The notes: generated by a model not told the origin, from the sequence alone. Counted from the first letter of the stretch, positions 49,047-59,969 are shown. The stretch is 64,000 bases of DNA from Phorcus lineatus (GCA_921293015.1 OV121084.1:48457864-48521863), one strand, 5' to 3'. Program-made: numbers and translations.

Positions 49047-49460
49047 CATGAAGAAAACCTTGCTAGCTCATTGTCAATCTTAATCTTTTACATCATGAAG
49101 GGAGTGAAAAACATGCGATGGTGTCTGGTTCCGAAACTTAAAAAATTATCTTGCCACATACTAGTTAAGTGAAGAAATAGAAAACTTCTCTTTTTCTTGT
49201 TACTAAATGCTGACTCATTGTTAGTGTCTGTCCTTTACATCATGGGTAGAGATAAAAAAATAGGCATGTCACAGTGTCCTGTTACAAAACATAAAAAGTA
49301 ATCTTGACACAAAGTAGCTAAGTGAAGAAAAAACAACCTTCCTCTATACTACATTCTAACTCGATGTCAGTCTTTATCTTGTGCATCAAGAATGCAAATG
49401 AAAACATGCCAAGATGTCCAGTTACTAAAATTCAAATAATCTTGCCACAAACTAACTAGG
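49047..49460. repeat. Diverged ~147-bp tandem array, three units
   Basis: Each unit carries CTCATTGT/CTCGATGT, a TTTACATCATG-like segment, an ACATG..GTGTC segment, TCTTGCCACA/TCTTGACACA and TAAGTGAAGAAA. CTGACTCATTG at 49210 and CTAACTCGATG at 49357 are 147 bp apart. The third unit is truncated at CTAACTAGGGG. Non-coding. Confidence 0.75.
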
Positions 49461-49464
49461 GGAT

Positions 49465-49975
49465 GTCTGTTAAGGAGTGTCGGGCCTGGCACTATTGTTG
49501 GCTTGACAATACAACCTGCACTGCAATATAACTTAGTGAGTTATTCCTCACCAGCCCTCCTTATTCCTCGGACCCTCCAGAAGACAATGGAGTCAGAAGC
49601 TTGGAAAATGTCTATTAAACAGTCTAAAAGGCGTGACACGACAAATCTCGCTGACCAGTGAGTGGACACAATACCATAACCCCCAGGCTTAGTGGCTGAA
49701 TGACCGTGACTGGACACAATGGCTGTCTACCGGTTGGTAATGAGACCGGGGCTCTGGACACTTGTGGATGTCAAGGCTACAGGTGACCATGACCATTGTC
49801 CACTTTGCTTTATGTCTGACCACAATCTTGGACAATCCTTTCACTCAGTAATGACCAGCCTGCTTGATTCATTTTATATCAGGCCTCCAATCTTGAGACA
49901 TTTTACTCAAAGCTTAAACTTTGTTGTCGCGATGGTATCTCTTCAAATGAGCCCTGCCTATAATGTTAAATAATT
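49465..49975. other. Large GC-richer island, candidate regulatory element or exon-like region
   Basis: About 500 bp with much higher GC than the flanks and repeated short words: GGACACAAT at 49664 and 49712, TGACCA in several places. An 84-codon frame (49719-49973) starts at CACAATGGC, a fair translation-start context, but its product resembles no family I know. It begins right after the 147-bp array and ends before a LINE remnant, so it may be a preserved single-copy block. Confidence 0.28.
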
Positions 49976-50324
49976 TTTTAAAGAGCTTTTGTCAGAGATG
50001 GTTTGATCTATTTAGACAAGGTTAGATCATGATCCGCGTGACCTCCGTGATTAAAGGATGTACTTCAAATCAGTTTTTTATGAATGATTTCATGGGTAAT
50101 CTTTCTTAAAGTGTTCTTCTTTTTGTGAAGATTTCTCTTTGATGTCTTTCAGAATATTTCAATTCTTTAAAAGAAACATTGTTATAAAAAATTCCAGACA
50201 TATGGTTCCATCCATTATTTTGTGTCTTTGAATTCGTTTAATGGTCACATAAGACGCTTTAAGTATAAGATTACCATTGCTGATTTCAAAGGGGATTCTT
50301 TTCATGAATACTTTCATTGCATAG

Positions 50325-50600
50325 CATGACCATCCTGGAATACAATGTATTAGAAAAGGTTTTTGTGACTATGACAATTCTGATACTAAATGTTCTTTAT
50401 GTAATGTAACTGAAGCTGAAACGCATATTATATATCATTGTCAAATGTATCAAAGTCTTTGTGATGATGTACCGTTATTATTCAGTTACAAAAAAAATAT
50501 ATAAAGTCTTAAATATTTAATGGAATCTAATGATCATATTTTCCTGATGGGAATTTTTTTATATATAATCATGTTTCGTATAGGAGGAGAAATCCTTTAA
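50325..50600 (+). pseudogene. Non-LTR retrotransposon ORF2 C-terminal remnant (zf-RVT-like)
   Basis: In one frame the translation contains CSLCNVTEAETHIIYHC (50391-50441), a C-x2-C-x7-H-x4-C pattern like the zinc-knuckle at the C-terminus of CR1/Jockey-type LINE polyproteins. It is followed by QMYQSLCDDV and, after one in-frame stop near 50518, KYLMESNDHIFLMGIFLY.. to a TAA at 50598-50600. The layout of CCHC, then the -H-C-Q/P-x-Y segment, then a helical tail of about 50 residues is characteristic of LINE ORF2 ends. Reverse transcriptase itself is missing or unrecognisable upstream (stop at 50322). Dead 5'-truncated copy. Confidence 0.75.
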
Positions 50601-50692
50601 TGCGCATGTATGAATTTTCATGTGTGATATATATCTAATGTATTATATTATGGGTCAAATGGCCTTGAAACATTAAAACCATTGAATTGAAT
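50601..50692 (+). mobile_element. 3' UTR and tail of the LINE remnant
   Basis: After the terminal stop comes about 50 bp of AT-rich sequence, then GGGTCAAATGGCCTTGAAAC (50652 on) and a short ATTGAATTGAAT tail. This GGCC-containing hairpin-like motif followed by (TTGAA)n repeats is a known 3'-end style for CR1/Jockey-like LINEs, where the tail is a short tandem repeat instead of poly(A). Confidence 0.7.
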
Positions 50693-50908
50693 AATCATGA
50701 TAAATTGGTAAAAGACTAAAACAACTCAACAGGAGATTTACGCACAACAGTCATATCACTATGTTGTTTACTCTCTCTAATTCAAAGTAATTAAATCTTA
50801 CTTACACAGACAACTTTCTACTTAATCAATATGGTTAAAACAAGTTTATCTTTGAATATACAGAATCAGATTGGCAGACCTTTCCATAACAAATATAATT
50901 TATGTGAT

Positions 50909-51753
50909 GTACATTTCGACTTCAAATTACAGATCTACATAATATTAGTTAGCTTAAAAAAAAATCATGTTCTGAATCAATTTCCATCAATCTTGATTAA
51001 ATTTTGTCTTATTTCAAACACAAAAAGAATCTTCACAGAGATTTCATACATTTTCAGAACTATCTTATGAATTGTTTAGTATCAAGGGTAAGACACAAAA
51101 CTATTTCGCTCTCTTCTTATTTGGTATGCAAATGAAAAAAAAGAACACAAAATCTTTTCTTTACCTGTTTTATCAGATATGCAAATCATTATGGAAATGA
51201 ACCAAAAATTTGTTATCGTTAGAATCTGATGCCAGATGAGTCACCTTGGAGTGGATCGTATTTCAGACTTCCTGGTTTACCACCATGACATGTACAAGCA
51301 ATTGACAATAGTGGACAAGCGTCTTTCACCGTACATTTCGACTTCAAATTACAGATCTACATAATATTAGTTAGCTTAAAAAAAAAATCATGTTCTGAAT
51401 CAATTTCCATCAATCTTGATTAAATTTTGTCTTATTTCAAACACAAAAAGAATCTTCACAGAGATTTCATACATTTTCAGAACTATCTTATGAATTGTTT
51501 AGTATCAAGGGTAAGACACAAAACTATTTCGCTCTCTTCTTATTTGGTATGCAAATGAAAAAAAAGAACACAAAATCTTTTCTTTACCTGTTTTATCAGA
51601 TATGCAAATCATTATGGAAATGAACCAAAAATTTGTTATCGTTAGAATCTGATGCCAGATGAGTCACCTTGGAGTGGATCGTATTTCAGACTTCCTGGTT
51701 TACCACCATGACATGTACAAGCAATTGACAATAGTGGACAAGCGTCTTTCACC
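50909..51753. repeat. Nearly identical 422/423-bp tandem duplication
   Basis: Unit 1 is 50909-51330, unit 2 is 51331-51753. The only difference I find is one extra A in a poly-A run (9 versus 10). Both start GTACATTTCGACTTC and end GCGTCTTTCACC; GT is shared at the breakpoints. Each unit contains two perfect octamers ATGCAAAT (51126, 51179; 51549, 51602). Such identity means a very recent event, or a collapsed or duplicated segment in the assembly (for example two haplotypes joined). The 79-codon frame at 50831-51070 reads into unit 1 but is not conserved coding. Confidence 0.95.
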
Positions 51754-52020
51754 GTGGTCACATGATTGCTGTCACCTGACCTGGTCGCTGACAAATGCAA
51801 GAAACTTCCCGTGAGGTCACGTTCAAAATGAACCACGGCAGAAATGGTTATGACCAATCACACATTTGCATTGATTATTAGGAGTGCGGTTGGGTGATGA
51901 GGTATTCAGAAGGTGTTCATATAATCACACGTTCAGATTCATGGTGGCCACAACCAATGATACTTTATGGTGGTTGATTACAAGAAGGGTGTTGGTGACA
52001 CCTTGAAATATCTTGCGAAG
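51754..52020. other. GC-richer block with clustered factor motifs, candidate enhancer
   Basis: Immediately follows the duplication. Motifs visible: TGACCT (51778), AGGTCA (51814), inverted GTTCAAAATGAAC (51821-51833), a minus-strand octamer ATTTGCAT (51864-51871), CCAAT at 51853 and GTGGCCACAACCAATG near 51945. A 71-codon minus frame (51642-51857) crosses the block but is unrecognisable. Motif density is suggestive, not decisive. Confidence 0.3.
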
Positions 52021-52184
52021 GAGTGTTGTGCCTTTAATAACAAAAAAAAAGGTTGCATTAAAAAGTGTAAAATAATGTGGTACAACAATCATTTTAGTAA
52101 GCTGTTGGATTGTTGACCTTAAAAGTGTCCAAAATTGGTATCAATAAGAAGATGATGAAGGCAAGAATGTTCTATGGTTGAGTT

Positions 52185-52275
52185 TATGACATCACAATTG
52201 TTTTTCATCATCAAGTAATGACATCACAATGCTATGACATCATAAACATGATGATGTCACAGTGCTAAGACATCA
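52185..52275. repeat. Cluster of TGACATCA words
   Basis: TGACATCA appears at about 52187, 52209 and 52224, its reverse form TGATGTCA at about 52253, and AGACATCA at about 52268, some followed by CAATGC or CAGTGC. It is either a short decayed tandem/inverted repeat or a cluster of CRE/AP-1-like sites; the shared flanking bases favour a repeat. Confidence 0.6.
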
Positions 52276-52614
52276 CCGCACAGAGAGTCTAAGAGTAGTG
52301 CAGTGTTCAGAAATATACATTTTTCACGGAACCGAAATGAAAAATGATTTTGTATGATAAATTGAATCTTACCCTCGTATCTTCTGATAAAAAATATATC
52401 ATAACTCGTTGATAAAAGTATAAATATCCTCTGCAAGCCTCGAATATTTGCAATTTTTATCAACTCAGGTTAAAATATTTGATATCAGAAGACACTTTTG
52501 TGAGATTCTCAATGTACTGGTTGCATTAAGCTTAAAAAAGTAAAGTAATCTTTACCAAAATATTGCGATTGTGAAATAAACAAGTTGATCGGCAATGAAA
52601 TATCTCTTGATTAT

Positions 52615-52770
52615 TTTACGACATGCTAAGAATAATTTTATCAAGAATTGTGATAATTTTATGACACGTTAAGAATAATTGTTACAAAGAAATGGGATAA
52701 TTTCATGACCCGCTTAGAATAATTGTTACCAAGAAATGTGATCATTTGATGACACGTTCAAAATAAACAT
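52615..52770. repeat. 43/44-bp tandem repeat, four units
   Basis: ACGACATGCTAAGAATAATT (52618), ATGACACGTTAAGAATAATT (52661), ATGACCCGCTTAGAATAATT (52705) and ATGACACGTTCAAAATAA (52749) are spaced 43, 44 and 44 bp, each followed by AAGAAATG/AAGAATTG and GATAATTT. Identity is about 80-90 percent between neighbours. Confidence 0.9.
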
Positions 52771-52797
52771 TACTGAAAGGTGAGTTTCCCCAAGGTG

Positions 52798-52850
52798 AGA
52801 TCACATCAATAGCAATCACATCAGTTGCTATCACATCAATGGCATAGTAG
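52798..52850. repeat. Short ATCACATCA repeat, three units
   Basis: ATCACATCAATAGCA, ATCACATCAGTTGCT and ATCACATCAATGGCA follow one another at about 15-17-bp spacing. On the minus strand this gives a repetitive Asp-Val-Ile frame (52742-52933) that is not a gene. Confidence 0.8.
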
Positions 52851-53273
52851 CGACATTTAAAGGAAGGAGACCTGATACTTCTTAACAATCTAATCAGACA
52901 GCAATCGGTGTCCATTTCCCTCGGTTGAAACACCTGCCATTGTCTGCATGTTTTCCTTCAGTAACCTGCGTCCTTGTCCAGCTGATGCATGCTCAGTTGT
53001 AACTACACCTCTGAAATATACACTGTCAAAACAATGTACATCAGTACATCTTGATAGTCAATTTCAGTCCTTTTCCCATCACATGTCATGGCCGGAGAAA
53101 GAGAGCATAAATACATTAAAGCTTGTTTATGTTTTTCAACAATGCATTGACTGTTCAAGGTTTTCTTCATTTTATATCTTTGTGTTGGTGATGCTATTTT
53201 GTCTGTACATGTATCTGTTCTTTTACTTATACAATGTCTTATATATATGTAAACAAGGTTGTTTTTATTGTAC

Positions 53274-53378
53274 GGATCCTAGGTTTTCAAAGCTCTCTAA
53301 GCACTAAGATAGTAGTTTGTACATTGATATCGGCTTAGGACCATCTTAGTGCTAAAAAAGCTTCGAAAATCGAGGCCT
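53274..53378. mobile_element. Short hairpin MITE, family 4, copy 2
   Basis: Left arm GGATCCTAGGTTTTCAAAGC with TCTCTAAGCACTAAGATAG; right arm CATCTTAGTGCTAAAAAAGC with TTCGAAAATCGAGGCC. The arms are imperfect reverse complements around a short spacer, so a single-stranded form folds into one long hairpin. Same design as 37208-37309. Confidence 0.65.
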
Positions 53379-53863
53379 TAGTAGTACTGTTGTTGATTTA
53401 ACATCCTTAACCTTAATCTTCCCATGCCTTCATGATAAAATTCACATAGTTTTGATCGATGTCACTTTGTTTGTACAATATGCAGATAGCCTTTTCTAAT
53501 TCATGTAACACTTTGATAAGTACCGCTAATAGTGTTATTATAAATGAAGTCAAACTGCAAAGAACATGTATATAAGCACTTGTTGTACACATACTTTATT
53601 TTTAATGTGCTTTATATTGTAGTATGTTGTGTATTCTTGTTATTTATTTATCTGATGTATGTGCTGGTGAGGCTTCAGATAAGCAGAGTTTTGCTTGTTT
53701 GCTGGACCAGATTCTTCTTGAATAAGAATATCTTTAAACTGTGTATCCTGTTTAATGTTAATGTTATTTGTATTCCATAATTGCAATGGTGAGGTACATA
53801 ATTATATAAGCAACTGCGGTTTGTTTACCAATCCATGTTCAATTTGTGGGATAAATAAGTGTA

Positions 53864-54895
53864 CAGTAGAACACGGATATAAGGAACTCGGATATAGCGA
53901 ACACTCGGATATAGTGAACCATTTTTTAAGTCCCGTCATAAGCTTTATATAATATCATTAAAATTATACGTGTATAGCGAACCCGGATATAGCGAATTAT
54001 CTGATATAGGGAACTAATTTTCATGCCCCGAGGGTCAATTAACATCACTTATAGCGAACTCAATCAACTAAGATCAACATTGTCCGTGGTGAATCAAAGC
54101 TCCTCATTATTGTTAGAGCAAACTCACTCCGTGTCAGCTTAGTCAATCAGCGGTATCTTCAACGTTGTTAGAAAATTAACTGTTAAGTAAACAGATGTTG
54201 TGTTTAAATACCCGACATGGTCACAGAATGTCAGTTCACTTGCGTTTCTTGTCACAAGATGGCGGGTAAACGTAAAGCTATCACTTTTGATACTAAACTT
54301 CGTATCATAGAGGCCGTTGATTTGGGTGTAAAATCTAAGAAAAACATCGCTTTGGACTTTGATATTCCAAAATCTACTTTGAGTGGCATCATTAAGAATC
54401 GCGAAGCTATTCTGGCTCAATCTGTGTCGTCTGATTTTGGCCCCGCCCGCAAAAAGTTAAGAGCTGCCAATCACCAAGATGTAGAAGATGCTCTCTACAA
54501 ATGGTTGAAGCCAATGCGGCAATACAAACACTTCGTGATCTGCTCGTGTGCGAGACGATGGGGTCGGACACTGCTGTGTTTGATTCCCTCGCAGATGTAT
54601 GTCAAGCTGTCGACAAAATGAAGAAGGCCAAACGAGGTATGCAAACGAAGATTGCAGACTTTGTCAAACGTACTAGTGCTATGGATATGTAATTGTAAAA
54701 ACTTTATCGTGCTCCTTGATCCTCCAGAATAAAGATATGAAGTGCAGTATAATTTATCTTTGTTATTTTTGTGTTTAGACATGTACGTTTTCATTTTGAT
54801 AATCCAAGATGGCTGCCAAACGTGAGTAGCGAACACCGGATATAGCGAACTAGATTCGCTGGTCCCTTGGAGTTCGTTATATCCGAGTTCTACTG
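53864..54895 (+). mobile_element. pogo/Tigger-like DNA transposon, internally deleted (1,032 bp)
   Basis: Terminal inverted repeats of about 26 bp: CAGTAGAACACGGATATAAG on the left, the reverse complement of CAGTAGAACTCGGATATAAC on the right, flanked by TA (53862-53863, 54896-54897). Inner subterminal repeats of GGATATAGCGAAC occur at both ends (for example 53889, 53990, 54837). CAGT ends plus TA duplication are typical of pogo/Tigger. Full members are usually 2-3 kb; here the catalytic middle is missing, so the copy is non-autonomous but could be mobilised in trans if its ends are intact. Confidence 0.92.
54259..54692 (+). pseudogene. Tigger-like transposase: CENP-B N-terminal HTH fused by deletion to C-terminal tail
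   Basis: Starts at ATG 54259 (context ACAAGATGGCG; an upstream in-frame ATG at 54217 is less favourable). Residues 1-60 contain KRKAITFDTKLRIIEAVDLG and later DIPKSTLSGIIKNRE, the CENP-B/pogo helix-turn-helix that binds the element's ends. DALYKWL (about 54487-54507) is the start of the second HTH. There the frame is broken: the next phase (54501-54692) supplies VEANAAIQTLRD, then VFDSLADVCQAVDK and a KIADFVKRT tail, the usual Tigger C-terminus. The DDE catalytic domain between them has been lost by deletion, with a frameshift at the junction, so no active transposase can be made. Confidence 0.88.
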
Positions 54896-54899
54896 TACA

Positions 54900-55520
54900 T
54901 CAAACAACCGTAACACTGAGGCTACCCTGATGATGTACGGTCATGCTTACTGTTCATGTATATAACGACAGAGGTTTTGTATACACATGATTACTTACGT
55001 TACTGCAAACTTATATGATGCTGTTGTTATAATGCTGCATGTGGGATGGTCTAATAATTTTATGCTGTGATATCTCAATATTAATACTGTCATCATAATG
55101 GTCTAGCTACACTTTCACTTTATTCATATTGGCAAATGATAAGCAAGAAGCTAAAACTGACTCCTGCTAAAGAAGTTAACCTTTTAATGTGCATAACATT
55201 TTCTTTTATGGAAATAGTATGACACAGTAGATCCTTTAGTAATATATGTTTATTTACTCTTACGCGGTATCTTTCATTTGAACTAATGCGAAGAGTAGTA
55301 CAACATAATGCAAAGATACAATCAGATCTACATGTACAACCCAGTGATGAAAAAGAGAGAATCTGTTTAAACAGTTCTTTCTTTTTTAGCTTGATTTTCA
55401 TATTCTTTTAAGTCTTTTGAATTTCATATGAAATAAAAAAAAACAACCTAGAAATTTTATGTCACACATTTGAATTACTTGATTCAATTATAAATTTTCT
55501 CCCTTATGAACTCAAAGAAA
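54900..55520. other. AT-rich stretch, no gene seen
   Basis: A 93-codon minus frame (55120-55401) is unrecognisable. TA-rich sequence suits the TA-targeting element next to it. Confidence 0.4.
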
Positions 55521-55524
55521 GTTG

Positions 55525-55735
55525 TTTAGTTTGTTTACAGCCGGTAACCTTCACCGTAATGCGCAAGTAAACAATCAGGTGGACTGTCTGAGTAATTATA
55601 TATCAATGAGTTTCTCTTTCCGGCTTCACTGATAAGGTTCTGGTGACATTCAACAACAAGGAAATTATTTGTCACAGGGAGTGACGCTTTGAACTGGCAC
55701 GGCTAAGAAACGTTGTGTTGTAAACTATTTAAAAT
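55525..55735. other. GC-richer island with forkhead-like sites, candidate regulatory element
   Basis: TGTTTACAGCCGG (55534) and AGTAAACAATC (55566) are opposed forkhead-type GTAAACA cores about 30 bp apart. CTTTCCGGCTTCACTG and GTGACGCTTTGAACTGGCAC follow. No open frame. A modest candidate only. Confidence 0.25.
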
Positions 55736-57834
55736 CGAAATCATGTGATTGGGACCTAGCTTTCACCCTTAATATAAATACTCACATTTTAAAGATGGCT
55801 TTTATTTTGAACCTGGCTTTTTCTCTAAATGGTAGTCTTTTAATCAGAATAACATCAAAATTGATGTTACTTGATTGTATTGAGCAATTATTATAACTTA
55901 TTGGTTAGCTGTCTTTTTTTTTCAAAACACATCTTGATGAAAGATAAAACTGTCAATGAAGTACCTGGAAATAAAAATTGATGAACAGCAACATGTTTAT
56001 TTCTTGACAGGACTCTTTTTCTTATATGAAAACACTCACATAGTTTTGATTCGATTAATTTTGTTTTTTCAAATAATGATAAGACTCAATGTATGCACTG
56101 TAGGTACTTTAAAGTTTGCAGAAATTCTACAAAAAGTTACAGTAGACTTCTTATGGGACATGCATGTAAGATTGTCCTCTCCTACTAACATTTTATACAT
56201 GTTCAGTTCATGAAGTATACATCATTATCATCATATTTCTTAATATTTGAAACATTAAAATCAAATTTATATTGTTTGACCTTCTAGATGGCTAAAAAGT
56301 CTTCATTAGTGTTTTACTTTAAATATCAAAATGTCTTTAAAAGAGGATAAAGACTGTCAAACAATCCCAGAATACTTTATCTAACCAGCCCTTTAATTCA
56401 CCTGATCTCTAGCACTTGCATTTGAGAATGTTTACGACTTGAGAATTTTATCTAGAGAGTGCTATAAGAGGCTCTGTTTGAAGTATGAGGTAAGGGGCAA
56501 GATTGACCCCACTTCCTGTGTATAGGTCTCAAAATGAGTGTCACAAAAGGTGCCACATACATAAACTCATTGACTAATAGACTATGAGTCAGTTAAAATG
56601 ATGTGATTTATTTCCTGCAATCATGTTTTCTTTGGTTGCCATCGTGGTTGAACTTCTTGGGCGCCCATTTTGCATTATGTTATCAATGATTCATTCAAAG
56701 TGAAAATGTTTGGCAAATATTAAATCATAGCAGTGAGTTTAAGTGTTTCTCAAACATGGCCATGTCTGTAGATTTATCAGATCCCTGTACATGCCAGGTT
56801 AAGAGTATTGTCAACAGCAAACTCTTCATTTATAACTGAACAAATGCAGTCCATTATCTAGTAATATTTTTAAAGAAATATGAAATATGTTTTTGATATA
56901 TATTTAAAATAAATTATTTTGTTGAAATTTTAGATATTTAGTGTAATCAAGTTAAATATGGCATCTAGATTAACCCTTGGTGTGCTGGTTTATTAATACT
57001 CCCTGTACCCATAAGTTATACATACTTTGTTAGGAAATTATGATAATTCATTCAGGCATGTTGTCAGTTAAGGTTTGTTCTTAACTTTCTGACAGCTTAA
57101 CAATATAAGAAAAAGAGATTTCTGAGTGACAACTATTATTTTTTTTAAACATATTGTTTGAGACTTAAACATGGGTAAAAGAATAGATATGTTATCCATG
57201 CACGTTTTGATCCTTTCAAATTGAATATGATAATCATTAGTTGAAAAAGCTGTTATCATTACATCTGTTAAGAATGTACATTTCTATCAGAAATTTTATG
57301 TTCAACAATTGATGAAAGGTCCCTCTTTTTGTTAAAGGTTCCATTTCTTTACTTGTGATTTTGCTTTGATGTTCTCTAAGTTGCAGCATTTATCAATACT
57401 ATAACATTCTGCCAGTTCATTTTACAGAAATCTCAACCTCTTAACAATGGAATAATCCATGCCATAAACAACTTGAAGTTTTGCAATAAAATGGTGAACC
57501 CAACATAGAAATCCCCCTTTTCAATAGGTTAATTTAACCCCCCTCCCCCTTCTAATTTCAATGATAAGACACTGTTGTTTAAGAAATGTTCTTTGACCTG
57601 CAGATAATGGGTTAATTCTTTCATTCCAGGATTTCTTTTATCAATATTGAGCCTTGTTTATGTCTTTGATTATAAAAATGTTGCCTTTTATCAGTAGATT
57701 ATAAATGAGGAGAATATATATGTTCAAGATTTGCTCTGCATGTTCAAACTCAATATTGGTTGAAAAAAACATTTGTTTATTACATAACTTAATCCCTTGC
57801 ATGAGTTATCTTGTCTTTCAGGAAACCACTTCAG
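55736..57834. other. AT-rich stretch, no gene seen
   Basis: An 85-codon frame (55956-56213) and a 63-codon minus frame (57068-57259) have no recognisable product. A C-rich run AACCCCCCTCCCCCTTC lies at about 57536. Confidence 0.45.
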
Positions 57835-58200
57835 TAAGGTCAAAACCAGAGGTCATAAAGATCCCTCTCGACCAATGAGATCGCTTGTAAGATTCTTATA
57901 CAGCAAGTTCTGCTGCACGAGCGTATCAAGGATAGAAGATATTGGAGTTGGGTGACGCTAGAACGCCGGGGTACATGATGTTTCGTGTTTTCATATACTG
58001 TTGTTGTCGACTTTAGACAGAGACAATGTAATGTTAGTTTCAAGTAGAGGCAAGAGATTAACTGTTTGTATGTCACCTCACAGCGGGAAGCGACGGCATG
58101 TTTTAGAAACAGTCATAGTTTGCTGTCATGTAGGAAGGAAGCGTTTTCAAGAAATAGGAGCTATTTCTGACGTTTTTAAACATTCATGGACACATGAGAA
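57835..58200. other. GC-richer island with CCAAT box, candidate promoter or regulatory element
   Basis: CTCGACCAATGAGATCG (57868) includes a perfect CCAAT box; GAACGCCGGGGTACATG (57960) and CAGCGGGAAGCGACGG (58081) follow. Opposing 78-codon frames overlap here (57840-58076 minus, 58001-58237 plus), neither recognisable. No TATA box or initiator can be placed with confidence, so promoter function is speculative. Confidence 0.25.
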
Positions 58201-58720
58201 CGTGCAAGCAAATTTGTTTGAAGAAATGTATTTTTAGCAAGGAATAACATGGGTTTTGAGGGTTGGATTAAAAATGGGTTGTTTTCGAGAAAACAAATCA
58301 AATTAATTTTAAAAAAAGGATTTTTTTCTTATATGTTCTTTATATATATAAAGACAAACTTCAATTTTGAAGATTATAGTCAAATGTCTTATCTTAATTC
58401 AAGGAAGGAAGGCAGTGTTAACAAAAAATAAGATTCATATATGTATGTATAAACAATTAAAATAAATATATAACAATTGTATAAAAATTTGCAGAAAATG
58501 GATTAAAACATGCTTTTACATATCATTAATTATATATTTGGACTTCAGTTAAATAGTACTTCACATATCCATCAGTGAAGACAAGCACCTTTTGCAAAGA
58601 AATTCCACCTTAATATCATTATTACAATGAGGGTTTTTGAGAAGACTAAACAATATTATAAGACCTACATAATGATTCTCAATCTCTGTTCTTCTCTCAG
58701 TCCCAATCCTCTTGATTACC
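58201..58720. other. AT-rich stretch, no gene seen
   Basis: Only short lysine/phenylalanine-rich frames from AT composition (58249-58431). Confidence 0.45.
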
Positions 58721-59300
58721 ATATTTCATTAATTATGTTAAGAAAACTTGACTCCAGAGTGTCATGCCAATATTAGATTTTGAATCCCTGTTCACGTTTC
58801 GTCCACAATCAACTTTGATCACTTCTCTGCAGATCAGATATCGTTCACCAATAAGGTGCAGCACCATAAGCTTGTACTAAAATGTAAAAATCGAAATATG
58901 ATCTTAACAATGCATTAATGATATCCTTGTAGGGTTTCCCTTGATGAAACATGACCACTGGTCAATAGCTAAATGTGACCATAGCGGTCAATCCTTCACA
59001 TGGACAGTTTGTTCAATGGTTATTTTATTTCAAAACCATGTTGCTGTGTAAACAAGACTTTCTTCACATGGTCCCGTTTCCGTCTTATTTATGTCTCCAA
59101 GTCCCAGACTCTATTATAAGTTGGTTGTCAAACAAATAGTTGTTAGATCCCCATGGTTCTGGTCATTTACCCCCTGAATATCCCCCTACTTGTCGGAGGC
59201 CTCTTGTCGCTGGTCAAATATGTAACTGGACGAGTGGTCATCAGAAACGACAATAGCGGGAGAAAACGATCTCCTTGAGAAATGAAAAGTTTATTTGTTC
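58721..59300. other. Moderately GC-rich block, candidate regulatory element
   Basis: Contains recurring GGTCA/TGACC words (ACCACTGGTCAATAG near 58951; TGTGACCATAGCGGTCAATC near 58974; CTGGTCATTTACCCCC near 59159; GCTGGTCAAATATG near 59209). All frames are closed. The dispersed GGTCA words could be nuclear-receptor half-sites or a decayed repeat. Confidence 0.2.
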
Positions 59301-59519
59301 TGGCTCAACTGATGTTCAGATTTGATTGAGGGCTTCCTATTAATGATAATGATATTTACCATTAGCTGTGTGGTAAATGGAAATTATCATTTTGTATATT
59401 TGATGATTAGATCAAATGATTTATTCTGAAATTGTTTTTCTCCTTTATGAAATCATTCTGTTTACTTGTTTGATACTTATATATATTTCTGTTAGGGAAT
59501 TAATGCAATCAAACGCTTT

Positions 59520-59625
59520 TAACCTGTATAAGGGCCAAAAAACCCTTTAATGTTATACTTTATAATTATGTTTTATATATTGTATGTCATATTATATTTT
59601 AATGTAAATAAAGTTTTGAATGTTT
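59520..59625 (+). mobile_element. Possible retroelement 3' end
   Basis: TATAAGGGCCAAAAAACCCTT (a GGGCC..CCCTT hairpin) precedes AT-rich sequence and AATGTAAATAAAGTTTTGAATG, an AATAAA-type end. The shape resembles a LINE 3' UTR, but no protein is visible upstream. It could equally be the polyadenylation region of an unrelated transcript. Confidence 0.3.
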
Positions 59626-59969
59626 GGTTATTGTGACATGTTTATCTAAGTTTTTAATTTTCAATATTTCATTGTGTTAAAAATTATTTTAATGTGAGAA
59701 CATGAATTGATGTTTATTTCATCAACACCAGTGACATTTGTACTCCTCTTTCAGCCTGTCATGATCATATGAACATAAGTACCTGCACGTATAAAATAAG
59801 AGAGACATCACACACGTTCACCTGTGTGCCGTTATTCTTTTGTTAAGCATATACTCCATTAACTATGATGAACAAACGGTGCGGTGTGGAGAATAAGTCA
59901 TAGAGAGGACGGTACAATGTGTGAACAGCTTCATGTTTGTTCTCTACAGCATGTTCATGAATTGCAGGC

